NCBI RefSeq assembly: GCF_001955715.1
Contig: NZ_CP019239.1
Location: forward strand, 2,728,001 to 2,792,000
Source: Rhodoferax saidenbachensis
Lineage (GTDB): Bacteria; Pseudomonadota; Gammaproteobacteria; Burkholderiales; Burkholderiaceae_C
DNA length: 64,000 nucleotides
Reading direction: 5' to 3'
In this document: piece after piece, positions 15,904-25,661 of the stretch
How the letters are laid out: each line of letters begins with the position of its first letter
Position numbering within the stretch: position 1 is the first letter of the stretch
The notes under the pieces: generated by a model
What the model saw: the letters and a program-made list of their open reading frames with translations, nothing else
Database searches by the model: none
What the model was told of the DNA's origin: nothing
Translations under genes and position numbers: made by a program

Positions 15904-18585
15904 GTGAAAGACGCCAACGAATCCCCCACCGCTGCAGCGACACGCAAACCCTCCGAAGTGCTGAGCAGCGCCTCGGACTGTATCGCCAGCACCGGCCACT
16001 ACGATGAATTGCGTGGCCGTGCCAGCAACAGCGGTGCACAAGCCCCCTCATCCGCCTCCGAATCCGCTATCAATTCTGTAGCTGATTGCGCAGATTTCAC
16101 GGGGGCTTGGGGCCAATTTTTTGCCCATGTGGAGGCGCAGACCCGGGCCGACCTGGACCAGCGCAGTGCCAGCCTGCAGCGGCAGATCCGTGACAACGGC
16201 GTGACTTACAACGTGTACGCCGACGAGGAAGGGCCGCAGCGCCCTTGGTCGCTGGACCTTTTCCCCCTGATCATCGACGCACCGAGCTGGCAGCAGATCG
16301 AGGTCGGCGTGCAGCAGCGCATGCGTTTGCTGGAGGCCGTGATGACCGACGTCTACGGCCCGCAAAGCTTCATGGCCCAGGGCCTGCTGCCACCGGCCCT
16401 GGTACAGGGCCACCCCGGCTACCTGCGCCCCATGCACGGCGTCAAACCCGTGGGCGGTACCCATTTGCATGTGGCGTCATTTGACCTGGCCCGCGGGCCG
16501 GACGGCAACTGGTGGGTGGTCGGCCAGCGCTGCCAGGCCCCGTCCGGCCTCGGCTACCTGCTGGAAAACCGGCTGGCAGTGTCGCGCCAGTTCCCGCAGG
16601 CCTTCCAGCACCTCAAAGTGCAGCGCCTGGCGGGCACCTACCGCGCGCTGATGGACAGCCTCAAGGCCATGAGTCCGCTGGGCAAAGACGCCCATATCGC
16701 CCTTCTGACGCCTGGCCCCTATAACGAAACCTATTTCGAACACGCTTACCTCGCGCGTTACTTGGGCCTGAGCCTGGTCGAAGGCAGTGACCTCATCGTG
16801 CGCGACGAGCGTCTGTTCCTCAAAACCCTGCGTGGCCTGGTGCCCGTGCACGGCCTGCTCAAACGCGTGGACGACCAGTACCTGGACCCACTGGAGTTGC
16901 GCCCCGACTCGACGCTGGGCGTGCCCGGTCTGTTGCAGGCCATCCGTGCAGGCAATGTGCTGGTGGCCAACGCACCCGGTTCGGCCTTTCTGGAGTCACC
17001 CGCACTGCTGGGCTTTTTGCCGGCGCTGGCGCGCCATGTGCTGCAGGAAGAACTGCTGCTGCCGGCCCTGCCCACCTGGTGGTGCGGTGAACGCAGCGCC
17101 ATGCAGGAAGCCTTGCCGCTGCTGGGCGAACGCGCGATCAAGCCCACCTACCCCGGCTCACCCATCCACGGCAGTTTCGACGCCGTGCTGGGCCATACGC
17201 TGGACCAGACCGAGCTGGATGCCTGGGCTGGGCGCATCATGCGCCAGAGTGAAGACCATACCGTGCAGGCCTACCTGCCCCTGTCGCAACTGCCCACCTG
17301 GCAAACCACCACCACGGGCGACACGGACACGGCCCACGGCCACATGGTGGCGCGCTCGGTGCTGCTGCGCGTTTTCGCCGTGTCGGACGGCACCCACCCA
17401 GCCACTGGCCAACCCCGCTGGCGCATCCTGCCAGGCGGCCTGGCCCGGGTGGCGGGCGCCAGTGCAGACATTGCCTCCATGCAGCGCGGTGGGAGCAGTG
17501 CGGATGTCTGGGCATTGACCCAAGGCGAGATAGACACCACCACCCTGCTGCCCCAGGCGCTGACACCGGCCACGCTGGCACAACACAAACGACTGGTCAC
17601 CAGCCGGGCCGCCGAAAACCTGTATTGGCTGGGCCGCTACACCGAGCGGGCAGAAAACTCGATCCGCCTGGCCCGCCTGACGCTGGAAGCCCTGGGTGGA
17701 GAAGACCAGACGTCGCCCCCGTTGCTGCAATGGCTCAGCAAAATGGCGGTGGCCAACACCCTAGTGCTACCGGGCGTGCCCTCTGCCCTGCAGGCACGCC
17801 GGGTGTTTGAGCGCTCCCTGATTTCCAGCCTGGGCGCCACCGACGGCGCCACCAGCGTGGGCTACAACCTGCGCGCGCTCAAAATGGCCGGCGCCACTGT
17901 GCGCGAGCGCCTGTCGCAGGAACACTGGAGCGTCATCGTGCGCGCCGAGGAAGAACTGTTTGCCCGCTGCGCACGGCTGACGTTGCACGGAGAATATGCG
18001 TCGACCGAAGCCTTGCGCGTGCTCAAGTCCGCCAGCGACCATCTCGCCGCCATCACTGGCGCGCAGACCGACCGCATGACACGCGACGATGGCTGGCGCC
18101 TGCTGAGTATTGGCCGCCATGTGGAGCGACTCAACTTCCTGGCTGCCGCTCTGGCACGCGGCTTTGAGGCCGGTGCGGTGCACAGCGAGGGCGGCTTTGA
18201 AGCCCTGCTGGGTCTGTTTGACAGCACCATCACTTTCCACGCCCAGTACCAGCAAAGCCGCGACGTGGCCGCCATGGTGAACCTGCTGGTGCTGGACCGC
18301 GACAACCCGCGGTCGCTGGCCTGGGTGGCACACACCCTGCGCGGACGCCTGGCCAAGCTGGCGGGCATGGCCACCGGCGTGCTCAGCCCGCTGTCCCTGC
18401 GCGTACCCGACCCCGATGGATGGGAACTGGCCGAGCTGTGCGAAACCACCACAACCAGCACGGAGCCCCCCGCACTGATGGAACTGCTGGACGCTTTGGG
18501 CCATGCCGCCTACGCCGTATCGGATGACATCAGCACCACCTATTTCACCCACTCGGGTGAAACGAAAACCAGCGTGGGGACCTGA
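15904..18585 (+). CDS. Fused circularly permuted ATP-grasp/alpha-E protein
   Basis: An 893-residue fusion. The N-terminal part (about 70-540) is a circularly permuted ATP-grasp enzyme (RDNGVTYNVYADEEGP near 100, HVASFDLARGPDGNW near 190, LLENRLAVSR near 220, RILPGGLARVAG near 515). The C-terminal part (about 570-880) is an alpha-E domain starting SRAAENLYWLGRYTERAE. It thus joins in one chain what 1753-4242 encodes as two proteins. The start is a GTG. The conserved opening HYDELRG (about residue 37) is separated from its usual continuation (AWGQFF) by about 30 residues, part of which comes from a dispersed repeat at 16066-16122. The stop overlaps the start of the transglutaminase gene. Confidence 0.9.
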   Translation: MKDANESPTAAATRKPSEVLSSASDCIASTGHYDELRGRASNSGAQAPSSASESAINSVADCADFTGAWGQFFAHVEAQTRADLDQRSASLQRQIRDNGVTYNVYADEEGPQRPWSLDLFPLIIDAPSWQQIEVGVQQRMRLLEAVMTDVYGPQSFMAQGLLPPALVQGHPGYLRPMHGVKPVGGTHLHVASFDLARGPDGNWWVVGQRCQAPSGLGYLLENRLAVSRQFPQAFQHLKVQRLAGTYRALMDSLKAMSPLGKDAHIALLTPGPYNETYFEHAYLARYLGLSLVEGSDLIVRDERLFLKTLRGLVPVHGLLKRVDDQYLDPLELRPDSTLGVPGLLQAIRAGNVLVANAPGSAFLESPALLGFLPALARHVLQEELLLPALPTWWCGERSAMQEALPLLGERAIKPTYPGSPIHGSFDAVLGHTLDQTELDAWAGRIMRQSEDHTVQAYLPLSQLPTWQTTTTGDTDTAHGHMVARSVLLRVFAVSDGTHPATGQPRWRILPGGLARVAGASADIASMQRGGSSADVWALTQGEIDTTTLLPQALTPATLAQHKRLVTSRAAENLYWLGRYTERAENSIRLARLTLEALGGEDQTSPPLLQWLSKMAVANTLVLPGVPSALQARRVFERSLISSLGATDGATSVGYNLRALKMAGATVRERLSQEHWSVIVRAEEELFARCARLTLHGEYASTEALRVLKSASDHLAAITGAQTDRMTRDDGWRLLSIGRHVERLNFLAAALARGFEAGAVHSEGGFEALLGLFDSTITFHAQYQQSRDVAAMVNLLVLDRDNPRSLAWVAHTLRGRLAKLAGMATGVLSPLSLRVPDPDGWELAELCETTTTSTEPPALMELLDALGHAAYAVSDDISTTYFTHSGETKTSVGT
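16066..16122 (-). repeat. Dispersed short repeat copy inside the ATP-grasp/alpha-E fusion gene
   Basis: On the plus strand this reads GCTATCAATTCTGTAGCTGA, then TTGCGCAGATTTCACGGGGGC, the reverse complement of the repeat core (AGCCC...TGCGCA..CAGCTA..ATAGC). It encodes about residues 55-73 (SAINSVADCADFTGAWGQF). The insertion sits exactly between the conserved HYDELRG and W-FF elements of the ATP-grasp N-terminus and keeps the frame. Confidence 0.65.
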
Positions 18586-19586
18586 TGCTGCTGCAGATTA
18601 CGCACGAAACGCACTACCGCTACCAGCCCGCGGTAGAGACCGCGCAACACGTGGCCTATCTGCAGCCTAATACCCACGACGGGCAGAACCTGTTGAGCCA
18701 CAGCCTGCACATCAGCCCGCAGCCCGCACAACAGCGCGACATGCCCGATGTGTATGGCAACACCCGTTGCTTCTTTTCGCTGCAGGTACCGCATGAAGAA
18801 TTGACCGTGGTGGCGCACAGCCTGGTCTCTACGCGGGCACACAGTCTGCCCGCCAGTGCCATGCCGTGGGAGCAGCAGCGCGAGAGCTTCCGTTACCAGG
18901 CAGGCAGCCCTTTTGATTCGGCGGCGGAGTTTGTCTTTGCCTCGCCCTTTGTGCCGCGCCACGCCGAGTTTGCCGCCTATGCGCGCCCCAGCTTTCTGGC
19001 CGGAGCCAGTGTGCTCGATGTCACAACCAGCCTGATGGAGCGTATCCACACCGACTTCACGTATGAGAGCCAAAGCACCGAGGTCAACACCCCGGCGCTG
19101 GAGGCCCTGGCCATGCGCCGCGGTGTGTGCCAGGACTTTGCCCACATCATGCTGGCCTGCATGCGCACGCTGGGCCTGCCCGCACGGTATGTCAGCGGCT
19201 ACCTGCTGACCGAACCGGCACCCGGTACCCAGAAGCTGGTGGGCAGCGACGCATCACACGCCTGGGTCAGCGTCTACGTGGCCGATTTTCCGCAGGGCGG
19301 GCGCTGGTGCGACTTTGACCCCACCAACAACCGCTGGGGTTGGTATGCGCCGGGTGTGGACTATGTCACCGTGGCCACCGGTCGCGATTTTGGCGACGTA
19401 TCGCCGCTGCGTGGCGTGATCCACGGCGGCGCCAGCCACACTCTCACGGTGGGTGTCACGGTATCGGCCATCGGAGACAATCCCGCCGGTGACGCGCCAG
19501 GCATGCAGGTGCAAAACCAGACACAGACACAAACCTCCTCTGCCCTGGGGCAGAGCCAGTCACAAACCCAGGGTACGTCCCATTGA
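18585..19586 (+). CDS. Transglutaminase family protein (bacterial N-terminal + transglutaminase core)
   Basis: A 333-residue cysteine-peptidase-like protein with an N-terminal beta domain typical of bacterial transglutaminase-like proteins (about 1-100) and a transglutaminase core. The triad is visible: Cys182 (RRGVCQDFAH), His225 (SDASHAWVSVY) and Asp245 (DFDPTNN). The start codon overlaps the stop of the ATP-grasp/alpha-E fusion (TGATG), so the two are coupled. The last 30 or so residues are a Gln/Thr/Ser tail (QTQTQTSSALGQSQSQTQ). It could hydrolyse or transpeptidise the product made by the ATP-grasp partner; this is inference from the family neighbourhood. Confidence 0.92.
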   Translation: MLLQITHETHYRYQPAVETAQHVAYLQPNTHDGQNLLSHSLHISPQPAQQRDMPDVYGNTRCFFSLQVPHEELTVVAHSLVSTRAHSLPASAMPWEQQRESFRYQAGSPFDSAAEFVFASPFVPRHAEFAAYARPSFLAGASVLDVTTSLMERIHTDFTYESQSTEVNTPALEALAMRRGVCQDFAHIMLACMRTLGLPARYVSGYLLTEPAPGTQKLVGSDASHAWVSVYVADFPQGGRWCDFDPTNNRWGWYAPGVDYVTVATGRDFGDVSPLRGVIHGGASHTLTVGVTVSAIGDNPAGDAPGMQVQNQTQTQTSSALGQSQSQTQGTSH

Positions 19587-19599
19587 ACAAGGAAACACC

Positions 19600-20055
19600 A
19601 TGAGCATTTACGACACACTCGCCGAACTCAACATCACCCTGCCCCCGGTCGCGGTACCGGCTGCCGCCTATGTGCCTTTTGTGCAGACCGGCAATCTGGT
19701 TTTTCTGAGCGGCCACATTGCAAAAAAAGACGGCAAACCCTGGGTCGGTCAGTTGGGCAAAAACACCACCACCGAAGAAGGCAAGGCCGCCGCACGCGCG
19801 ATTGCCATTGACCTGATGGGCACCCTGCACGCCGCCGTGGGCGACCTGAACCGCGTGACGCGCATCGTCAAACTGATGTCGCTGGTCAACTCCACGGGTG
19901 ACTTCACCGAACAGCACCTGGTGACCAATGGCGCCAGTGAACTGATAGGTCAGGTGTTTGGCACCAAAGGCGCCCATGCCCGCAGCGCCTTTGGTGTGGC
20001 ACAAATCCCCATGGGTGCCTGTGTCGAAATTGAAATGATTGTCGAAGTCGCCTGA
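19600..20055 (+). CDS. RidA family protein (YjgF/YER057c/UK114)
   Basis: A 151-residue protein of the RidA family, whose classical members hydrolyse reactive enamine/imine intermediates released by PLP enzymes. The Arg needed for that reaction in canonical RidA appears retained as Arg128 (in HARSAFGVAQIP), followed by the conserved VEIE. The start ATG has AAGGAAAC upstream, 13 bp after the transglutaminase stop, so it probably belongs to the same transcript. It ends just before an intrinsic terminator. A longer in-frame extension upstream overlaps the transglutaminase and is not used. Confidence 0.9.
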   Translation: MSIYDTLAELNITLPPVAVPAAAYVPFVQTGNLVFLSGHIAKKDGKPWVGQLGKNTTTEEGKAAARAIAIDLMGTLHAAVGDLNRVTRIVKLMSLVNSTGDFTEQHLVTNGASELIGQVFGTKGAHARSAFGVAQIPMGACVEIEMIVEVA

Positions 20056-20059
20056 ATAT

Positions 20060-20089
20060 AAAAAGGGCGCCCCAGGCGCCCTTTTTATT
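20060..20089 (+). terminator. Rho-independent terminator after the RidA gene
   Basis: A GC-rich hairpin (AAAAGGGCGCC-CCA-GGCGCCCTTTTT) immediately follows the RidA stop and is flanked by A and T runs, so it can work in both directions. On the minus strand it would also terminate the convergent chemoreceptor gene ending at 20101. Confidence 0.85.
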
Positions 20090-20100
20090 GGACGCGGCCT

Positions 20101-21687
20101 CTAGGCGAGGGACAAGGCCCGCGACGACGTCCCATGGCCACCACTGGCCACCTTGAACACAGCCACGGCCTGTTTCATGCGGTCGGCCTGTTCGCGCAGG
20201 CTCTCCGCCGCCGCCGCACTCTCTTCCACCAGCGCTGCGTTTTGTTGCGTCATCTGGTCCAGTTGGCCGATGGCCTGGTTCACTTCGGCAATGCCCGTGC
20301 TTTGCTCCGAAGACGCCGCGGTGATCGCGCTGATGACCTCCACGACCCGGCGCACCGACTGGACAATCTCCTGCATGGTGGAGCCGGCATCGCTGACGAG
20401 CCGGGTGCCCGACTCGACCTTGCTCACCGAAGTGCCAATCAGGCCCTTGATCTCCTTCGCCGCTTCCGCGCTGCGTTGCGCCAGGCTGCGCACTTCAGAG
20501 GCCACCACGGCAAAACCGCGCCCCTGTTCACCCGCGCGGGCAGCTTCGACTGCCGCGTTCAGGGCCAGGATATTCGTCTGGAAGGCGATGCCGTCAATGA
20601 CACCGATGATGTCTGCGATCTTCTTACTGCTGGCATCGATTTCCTGCATGGTGGTGATGACCTCGGTGACCACCGATCCGCCGCGCTCGGCGACGCTGGA
20701 GGCGCTGTCAGCCAGCGTGCTGGCCTGGCGTGCGTTGTCCGCGCTTTGTTGTACCGCCTGGGTCAGGCTTCCCATGCTCGATGCGGTGGTTTGCAGGTTG
20801 CTGGAAGTCTGCTCGGTGCGCTGCGCAAGGTCGTTGTTGCCAGTGGCGATCTCCGCGCTGGCCGTGGCAATGCTGTCGGTGCTGCTGCGCACCTGGGACA
20901 CCATGGCGCCGAGCGAGCGGTTCATGGCGGCCAGCGAACGCATGAGGTCGCCAAACTCGTCGGCACGGGACTCGTCCACATCGGCACTCAGATCGCCCTG
21001 CGCAATGCGCGAGGCCAGGCCATTGGCCTGCAGCAACGGCTGCTTGATCGCGCGAATCAGAAAGGCCGCACCCGCAAAAATAGCCGCCACCAGCGCCATC
21101 AGGCCCACGGCAGAGGCCAATGCCAACTGGCCACTCTGTGCATCAAAGTCTGCGCGCAGGGCGTCATTGGCACGCTCCTGGCTGTCCACGAATTCCTGGT
21201 GCGCCTTTTGCACCGCCAGCACGGCCGGGCGGTACTGGGCTTCCATGAAACTGGTGAGCTCGCCTGGTTTGCCCGTCACCTTGAGCAGGGCCGTCTGGCC
21301 GCTGAGCTCCTGTACCTTTTGCCGCAGCCCGGCAATTTTGGCCAGTTGTGCGGTGTCCTGCTCCGAGAGGCCCATGCTTTCCAGGTTTTTTTGCAGCTCG
21401 GCAATGCGCGCAAGGCTGTCGGAAATTTCGGTCTTGAAGGCGTTGACCACACCCGGATCAATGGACACCACCACGGCATAAGAACGGGTGGCATTCACTT
21501 CGGACAGCGCAGCCCATTGGTTGGCGGTCTTGATGCGCGCCAACATGGCCGTATTCGCAGTGGCGAACGCGGCGCGGTATTGACGGGACTGGAGGGCGCT
21601 GTACCCCAAAATCAACGCCATGATGAGCACCATTGCCACCATGGCCAGCCATAGCTTGGTAGCCAGGCGCAACCTGTCAAAACGCAT
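20101..21687 (-). CDS. Methyl-accepting chemotaxis protein (4-helix-bundle sensor), copy 1
   Basis: A 528-residue transmembrane chemoreceptor. It has an N-terminal membrane helix (about 12-32), a periplasmic four-helix sensor (about 33-190), a second membrane helix (about 191-212), a HAMP domain and a cytoplasmic signalling domain. The signalling hairpin tip is the highly conserved [20 protein letters not shown]. No CheR-binding pentapeptide is at the C-terminus (ends SSRALSLA). The start has GAGGAG upstream. Its signalling half is nearly identical to the neighbouring receptor at 21850-23433 while the sensor halves have diverged, indicating a tandem duplication. Ligand unknown. Confidence 0.93.
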   Translation of the reverse strand: MRFDRLRLATKLWLAMVAMVLIMALILGYSALQSRQYRAAFATANTAMLARIKTANQWAALSEVNATRSYAVVVSIDPGVVNAFKTEISDSLARIAELQKNLESMGLSEQDTAQLAKIAGLRQKVQELSGQTALLKVTGKPGELTSFMEAQYRPAVLAVQKAHQEFVDSQERANDALRADFDAQSGQLALASAVGLMALVAAIFAGAAFLIRAIKQPLLQANGLASRIAQGDLSADVDESRADEFGDLMRSLAAMNRSLGAMVSQVRSSTDSIATASAEIATGNNDLAQRTEQTSSNLQTTASSMGSLTQAVQQSADNARQASTLADSASSVAERGGSVVTEVITTMQEIDASSKKIADIIGVIDGIAFQTNILALNAAVEAARAGEQGRGFAVVASEVRSLAQRSAEAAKEIKGLIGTSVSKVESGTRLVSDAGSTMQEIVQSVRRVVEVISAITAASSEQSTGIAEVNQAIGQLDQMTQQNAALVEESAAAAESLREQADRMKQAVAVFKVASGGHGTSSRALSLA

Positions 21688-21803
21688 TCCAACTCCTCAT
21701 TAATTAATTTTTAATTAAATCATGTGACATGGTCTTCCATGAACCGGGTAAACGCGCATACCGTGTGTTTTGGGCAGTGCCGTGTGGCACCGATGGCGAC
21801 AAC

Positions 21804-21832
21804 AAAAAAGGCGCCCTCGGGCGCCTTTTTTT
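21804..21832 (-). terminator. Rho-independent terminator between the two chemoreceptor genes
   Basis: AAAAAAGGCGCC-CTC-GGGCGCCTTTTTTT forms a strong hairpin with A and T runs on both sides, 18 bp after the stop of the upstream receptor (minus strand). It separates the two receptors into independent transcripts. The AT-rich stretch at 21700-21720 is the likely promoter area of copy 1. Confidence 0.8.
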
Positions 21833-21849
21833 CGTCAGCGAATGCTTCT

Positions 21850-23433
21850 TCAGCCGTGGCCCAAGGCTGGTGTTGCGCCGTGACCGCCGCCTGCCACCTT
21901 GAACACGGCCACGGCCTGCTTCATGCGGTCGGCCTGCTCACGCAGGCTTTCTGCAGCAGCCGCACTCTCTTCCACCAGCGCCGCATTTTGTTGGGTCATC
22001 TGGTCCAGATCGCCAATGGCGGTGTTGACCCCCGCAATGCCGGAACTTTGCTCGCTGGCTGCGGCGGTGATCTCGGAAATCACGTCCACCACGCGCTGCA
22101 CCGACTGCACGATCTCTTCCATCGTGGCACCCGCATCGGTCACCAGTTGGGTACCCGATTCGACCTTGGCCACCGAGGTGCTGATCAAGCCCTTGATCTC
22201 CCGGGCGGCTTCGGCGCTGCGTCCGGCCAGGCTGCGCACCTCGCTGGCAACCACGGCAAAACCCCGTCCCTGCTCACCGGCACGCGCCGCTTCGACAGCC
22301 GCGTTCAACGCCAGGATATTGGTCTGAAAGGCAATGCCGTCGATCACGCTGATGATGTCGGCAATCTTCTTGCTGCTGGCGTCAATTTCCTGCATCGTGG
22401 TCACGACTTGCGTCACCACCGTACCGCCGCGCTGCGCGACCGTGGATGCACTGGCCGCCAACGTACTGGCTTGCCGTGCGTTGTCTGCGCTGTGCTGCAC
22501 CATGCCGGTGAGGGAATCCATATTGGAAGCCGCCGCCTGCAGGTTGCTGGAAGTTTGTTCTGTGCGCTGTGCCAGGTCGTTGTTACCGGTGGCAATTTCC
22601 GCACTCGCGATGGCGATGCTGTCCGTACTCTGGCGCACCTGAGACACCATGCGGCTCAATGAACCATTCATGTCTGCGAGGGAGCGCAGCAGCATGCCAA
22701 ATTCGTCGTGCCGTTCGGTGTGCACTTCCGAGCTGAGGTCGCCCTGGGCAATGCGCGCGGCCAGTTCATTGGCCTGCGCCAGTGGCTCACGGATGGAGCG
22801 CACCAGCCATGCCGTGCCCAGGAAAATGATGGACACAATCACCGCCAAGCCGACCAAAATACCGTACGTGTTGGCCATGCGCCGGGCCTCTGTATCCACC
22901 TGAATGTCCAGCGCACGCTGCTGCTGCATCTTGATCATTTCCTTCTGGGCAGCCAGATAGCTACCCATGGCCGGCAGGTAGGTTCCGTTCATCATCTTCA
23001 TGGCCTCATCGGCCTTGCCATCGGTCTTCATCAGGCGCACCTTGTCCCGCGTCTCGATCACGGTCTTGCGCAGGGCGGCGATCTTCTGCAATTGGGCCTT
23101 GTCCGCCTCGGTGAGCGGCATGGCATCCATCTTCTTTTGCAGCTCGGAGATCTGGTTGCTGGTGGCCGTAACCGCATCCTTGAAGGCCGCCGTGACACCG
23201 GGCTCGCCACTCAGAATGATGGCCTGGTTGCGTGCCGCATTGGTCTCCGTCATGCCATTCCACTCGGTGGTGATTTGCACCATCTCTGTGGCCAGGCTCT
23301 GGGCCACGCGCCCTTCACCCAGGATGCTGGCGCTGCGGACCAGTCCAACCACGGCCACGGAGACGATACCCAAGATAACCAGAACAATGAAAATCCACAG
23401 CTTGGTAGACGTGTTGATGCTTTTGAATCCCAT
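21850..23433 (-). CDS. Methyl-accepting chemotaxis protein (4-helix-bundle sensor), copy 2
   Basis: A 527-residue paralogue of the adjacent receptor with the same architecture: membrane helix (about 12-30), periplasmic four-helix sensor (about 31-187, Met/Lys-rich and different from copy 1), second membrane helix, HAMP and signalling domain with the [18 protein letters not shown] tip. The C-terminus is again without a CheR-tethering motif. AGGAG lies upstream of the start. Likely to feed the same chemotaxis array as copy 1 but to sense a different compound. Confidence 0.93.
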   Translation of the reverse strand: MGFKSINTSTKLWIFIVLVILGIVSVAVVGLVRSASILGEGRVAQSLATEMVQITTEWNGMTETNAARNQAIILSGEPGVTAAFKDAVTATSNQISELQKKMDAMPLTEADKAQLQKIAALRKTVIETRDKVRLMKTDGKADEAMKMMNGTYLPAMGSYLAAQKEMIKMQQQRALDIQVDTEARRMANTYGILVGLAVIVSIIFLGTAWLVRSIREPLAQANELAARIAQGDLSSEVHTERHDEFGMLLRSLADMNGSLSRMVSQVRQSTDSIAIASAEIATGNNDLAQRTEQTSSNLQAAASNMDSLTGMVQHSADNARQASTLAASASTVAQRGGTVVTQVVTTMQEIDASSKKIADIISVIDGIAFQTNILALNAAVEAARAGEQGRGFAVVASEVRSLAGRSAEAAREIKGLISTSVAKVESGTQLVTDAGATMEEIVQSVQRVVDVISEITAAASEQSSGIAGVNTAIGDLDQMTQQNAALVEESAAAAESLREQADRMKQAVAVFKVAGGGHGATPALGHG

Positions 23434-23513
23434 ACGAATGTCTCCTATTTATCAGCTGTACGTCGCTGTTATTTTTTCAAAGCTTATGGGGTTTATCGTA
23501 CACCGATGCTTTG

Positions 23514-23984
23514 TCAGGAACCATAAGTTTGGACACGCTGGTTGGCCACCGCATCCAACTGGTCTTGCGCTACCCGGTGGGGCGCAATTTCAGCCAGCGG
23601 GAGCAATACAAAGGCCCGCTCCCGCATGCGCGGATGCGGTACATCCAACGTGGCACTGGCGATGCGGGCATCACCATAGAGCAACAGGTCCAGATCGAGC
23701 GTGCGCGGTGCATTGCGATAAGGGCGCTCACGGCCCGCGCCCAGCTCAATGGCCTGCAACGCAGAGAGTAAATCGGGCGCTGTCAGACGCGTCTGTATTT
23801 CTACGACGGCGTTGACATAGTCGGGGCCACCAGCATCCACCGGGGCGCTGGAATAGAGGGACGACTGAAGCGTGAGCGCCACACCATCCATATCGGCAAT
23901 CGCATCAATGGCGGTAGCCACGGTCGACGCCGCTGAGCCGAGGTTGGCCCCCAGGCCGATATACGCGGTAACCAGTTCCCGCAT
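23514..23984 (-). CDS. folK: 2-amino-4-hydroxy-6-hydroxymethyldihydropteridine pyrophosphokinase
   Basis: A 156-residue HPPK that transfers pyrophosphate from ATP to 6-hydroxymethyl-7,8-dihydropterin in folate synthesis. The N-terminal AYIGLGANLG and the signature RPYRNAPRTLDLDLLLYGD (Asp residues bind the two Mg2+ ions) are both present, followed by LDVPHPRMRERAFVL. It starts 23 bp after pcnB, the usual pcnB-folK order in betaproteobacteria, so it is co-transcribed with it. Length normal. Confidence 0.96.
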   Translation of the reverse strand: MRELVTAYIGLGANLGSAASTVATAIDAIADMDGVALTLQSSLYSSAPVDAGGPDYVNAVVEIQTRLTAPDLLSALQAIELGAGRERPYRNAPRTLDLDLLLYGDARIASATLDVPHPRMRERAFVLLPLAEIAPHRVAQDQLDAVANQRVQTYGS

Positions 23985-24007
23985 GGACTAAGGCATGTTC
24001 ACGCGCA

Positions 24008-25630
24008 TCAGGCGCCAGTGTCTGCGCCGCCGCCCTCGCCGGTATTGCCAGCGCCCTGGTCCGTGCCCTTGGCCGCACCCGAACGGCGGCGACGCCGGCG
24101 TTTACGGGGCGGGTTGTGGCCGTCTTCATCGGTTGCGCCTTGTGCATCGCGCTCTTGCACATCTGCACCGGGGTCCGCATCGGCTTGCACCGACTTCTTG
24201 GGGGCCCCCTCTTTGGCGGGAGCGCGCTGCACCCGGGGTGCCGGCTTGCGTTGCTGCTGCTCGGCACGCACCTGGTCTACCAGGTCCTGGCGCAGGCTGT
24301 CGTCGGCCATGCTGAATTCCTGCCACCAGTCGGCAAGCACTTCATCTACCTCGCCAATATCGGCGCGCAAGCGCATGAAGTCAAACGCCGCACGGAAACG
24401 TGCCTGCTCCACCAGGCCAAACGGCGTGCTGCCCACGCGCTTCTCGAAACGAGGCTGCATGACCCAGATTTCGCGCATGTCACTGGCCAGCTTGCCGCCG
24501 CCAGACACGTCACCAATACGCGCATGGAACACATCGTCAATCGCATCCATCAGTGCGGGATGGCCGTGTTGGCGGTCTGCCATGCGGCGGGCCCAGCCGT
24601 CGCGCACGTCGGCCCACAACACGCAGGCCAGCAGGAAGCTCGGCGCTACGGGTTTTCCTTCGCCCACGCGGCGGTCAGTGTCTTTCAGTGCCGCGCTGAC
24701 AAACGGTTGTTCGGCACGCTCCACCACCACATCCAGCAGCGGATAGATGCCGCGCGACATGCCCAGCTTCTTCAGTTGTTCGATGGATGCCAGCGCATGG
24801 CCGGTCTGCAGCAGCTTGAGCATTTCGTCGAACAGGCGGCTTTGTGGCACGTCGTGCAACAAGGACTGCGATTTGATCAGCGGCGCAGCCGTCTTGGCGT
24901 CCATCTTGAAACCCAGGGGGCTCAGCTTGGCAGAAAAACGGATGGCACGGATGATGCGCACCGGGTCTTCACGGTAACGCGTGGCAGCGTCGCCAATCAT
25001 GCGCAAGGTGCGGCTCTTCGCATCCTTCAGACCGTTGTGGTAATCGACCACGATTTGTGTCTCGGGGTCGTAGTACATCGCGTTGATGGTGAAGTCGCGG
25101 CGCACCGCATCTTCTTCCTGCGGGCCCCAGACGTTGTCGCGCAGCACACGGCCGGTGCTGTCCACAGCGTGTTTCATGCCGGCGAGTTCGCTTTTGCTGG
25201 TTTTCTCGTTGCCCGCTACCTGTTCGGCCGCGGCGTTGTCCAGGTAGGCACGGAAGGTGGAGACTTCAATCACTTCGTGCTCACGACCGCGGCCATAGAC
25301 CACGTGCACGATGCGGAAGCGCCGGCCGATGATGAAGGCGCGCCGGAACAAGCCCTTGACCTGCTCGGGTGTGGCATTGGTGGCCACGTCAAAGTCCTTG
25401 GGACGCAGGCCGACCAGCAGGTCACGCACCGCACCACCCACGATGTACGCCTCAAAACCCGCTTGTTTGAGGGTGTGCACCACGTTGCTGGCGCGCTCAT
25501 CCACCAGGGCAGGGTCAATGCCGTGTGAGGATGCAGGCACTTCCACGCGTTTGCCGAATTGCGGCTTTTTGGAAGCGGAGGACGCACTGGCAGATTTGCC
25601 TAGCAGTTTGTCGATAAATTTCTTGATCAA
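24008..25630 (-). CDS. pcnB: Poly(A) polymerase I
   Basis: A nucleotidyltransferase of about 540 residues that adds poly(A) tails to RNA and promotes its decay. The catalytic core includes YIVGGAVRDLLVG and the DFD metal-binding triplet (KDFDVATNA), then the R-F motifs RRDFTINAMYYDP and REDPVRIIRAIRF. The C-terminal region is strongly basic and ends in an Arg run (PPRKRRRRRR) and a Gly-rich tail. I place the start at a TTG (25628-25630) giving xIKKFIDKLLGKS, the usual beginning in relatives, with AGGAC upstream; the longer frame would overlap the preceding HAD gene. Confidence 0.9.
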   Translation of the reverse strand: MIKKFIDKLLGKSASASSASKKPQFGKRVEVPASSHGIDPALVDERASNVVHTLKQAGFEAYIVGGAVRDLLVGLRPKDFDVATNATPEQVKGLFRRAFIIGRRFRIVHVVYGRGREHEVIEVSTFRAYLDNAAAEQVAGNEKTSKSELAGMKHAVDSTGRVLRDNVWGPQEEDAVRRDFTINAMYYDPETQIVVDYHNGLKDAKSRTLRMIGDAATRYREDPVRIIRAIRFSAKLSPLGFKMDAKTAAPLIKSQSLLHDVPQSRLFDEMLKLLQTGHALASIEQLKKLGMSRGIYPLLDVVVERAEQPFVSAALKDTDRRVGEGKPVAPSFLLACVLWADVRDGWARRMADRQHGHPALMDAIDDVFHARIGDVSGGGKLASDMREIWVMQPRFEKRVGSTPFGLVEQARFRAAFDFMRLRADIGEVDEVLADWWQEFSMADDSLRQDLVDQVRAEQQQRKPAPRVQRAPAKEGAPKKSVQADADPGADVQERDAQGATDEDGHNPPRKRRRRRRSGAAKGTDQGAGNTGEGGGADTGA

Positions 25631-25661
25631 GTGAGTTGTCCTAGGGGAATCGGTTCGCGAA

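Noticed and set aside
15890..15935. A sigma-54 promoter in front of the ATP-grasp/alpha-E fusion (TGGCATACTCTGCA)
   Set aside because: GG and GC are two bases too close for a -24/-12 promoter.
20134..21654. Long plus-strand frames opposite the chemoreceptor genes
   Set aside because: They mirror the conserved signalling domain codons and occur opposite both paralogues for the same reason.
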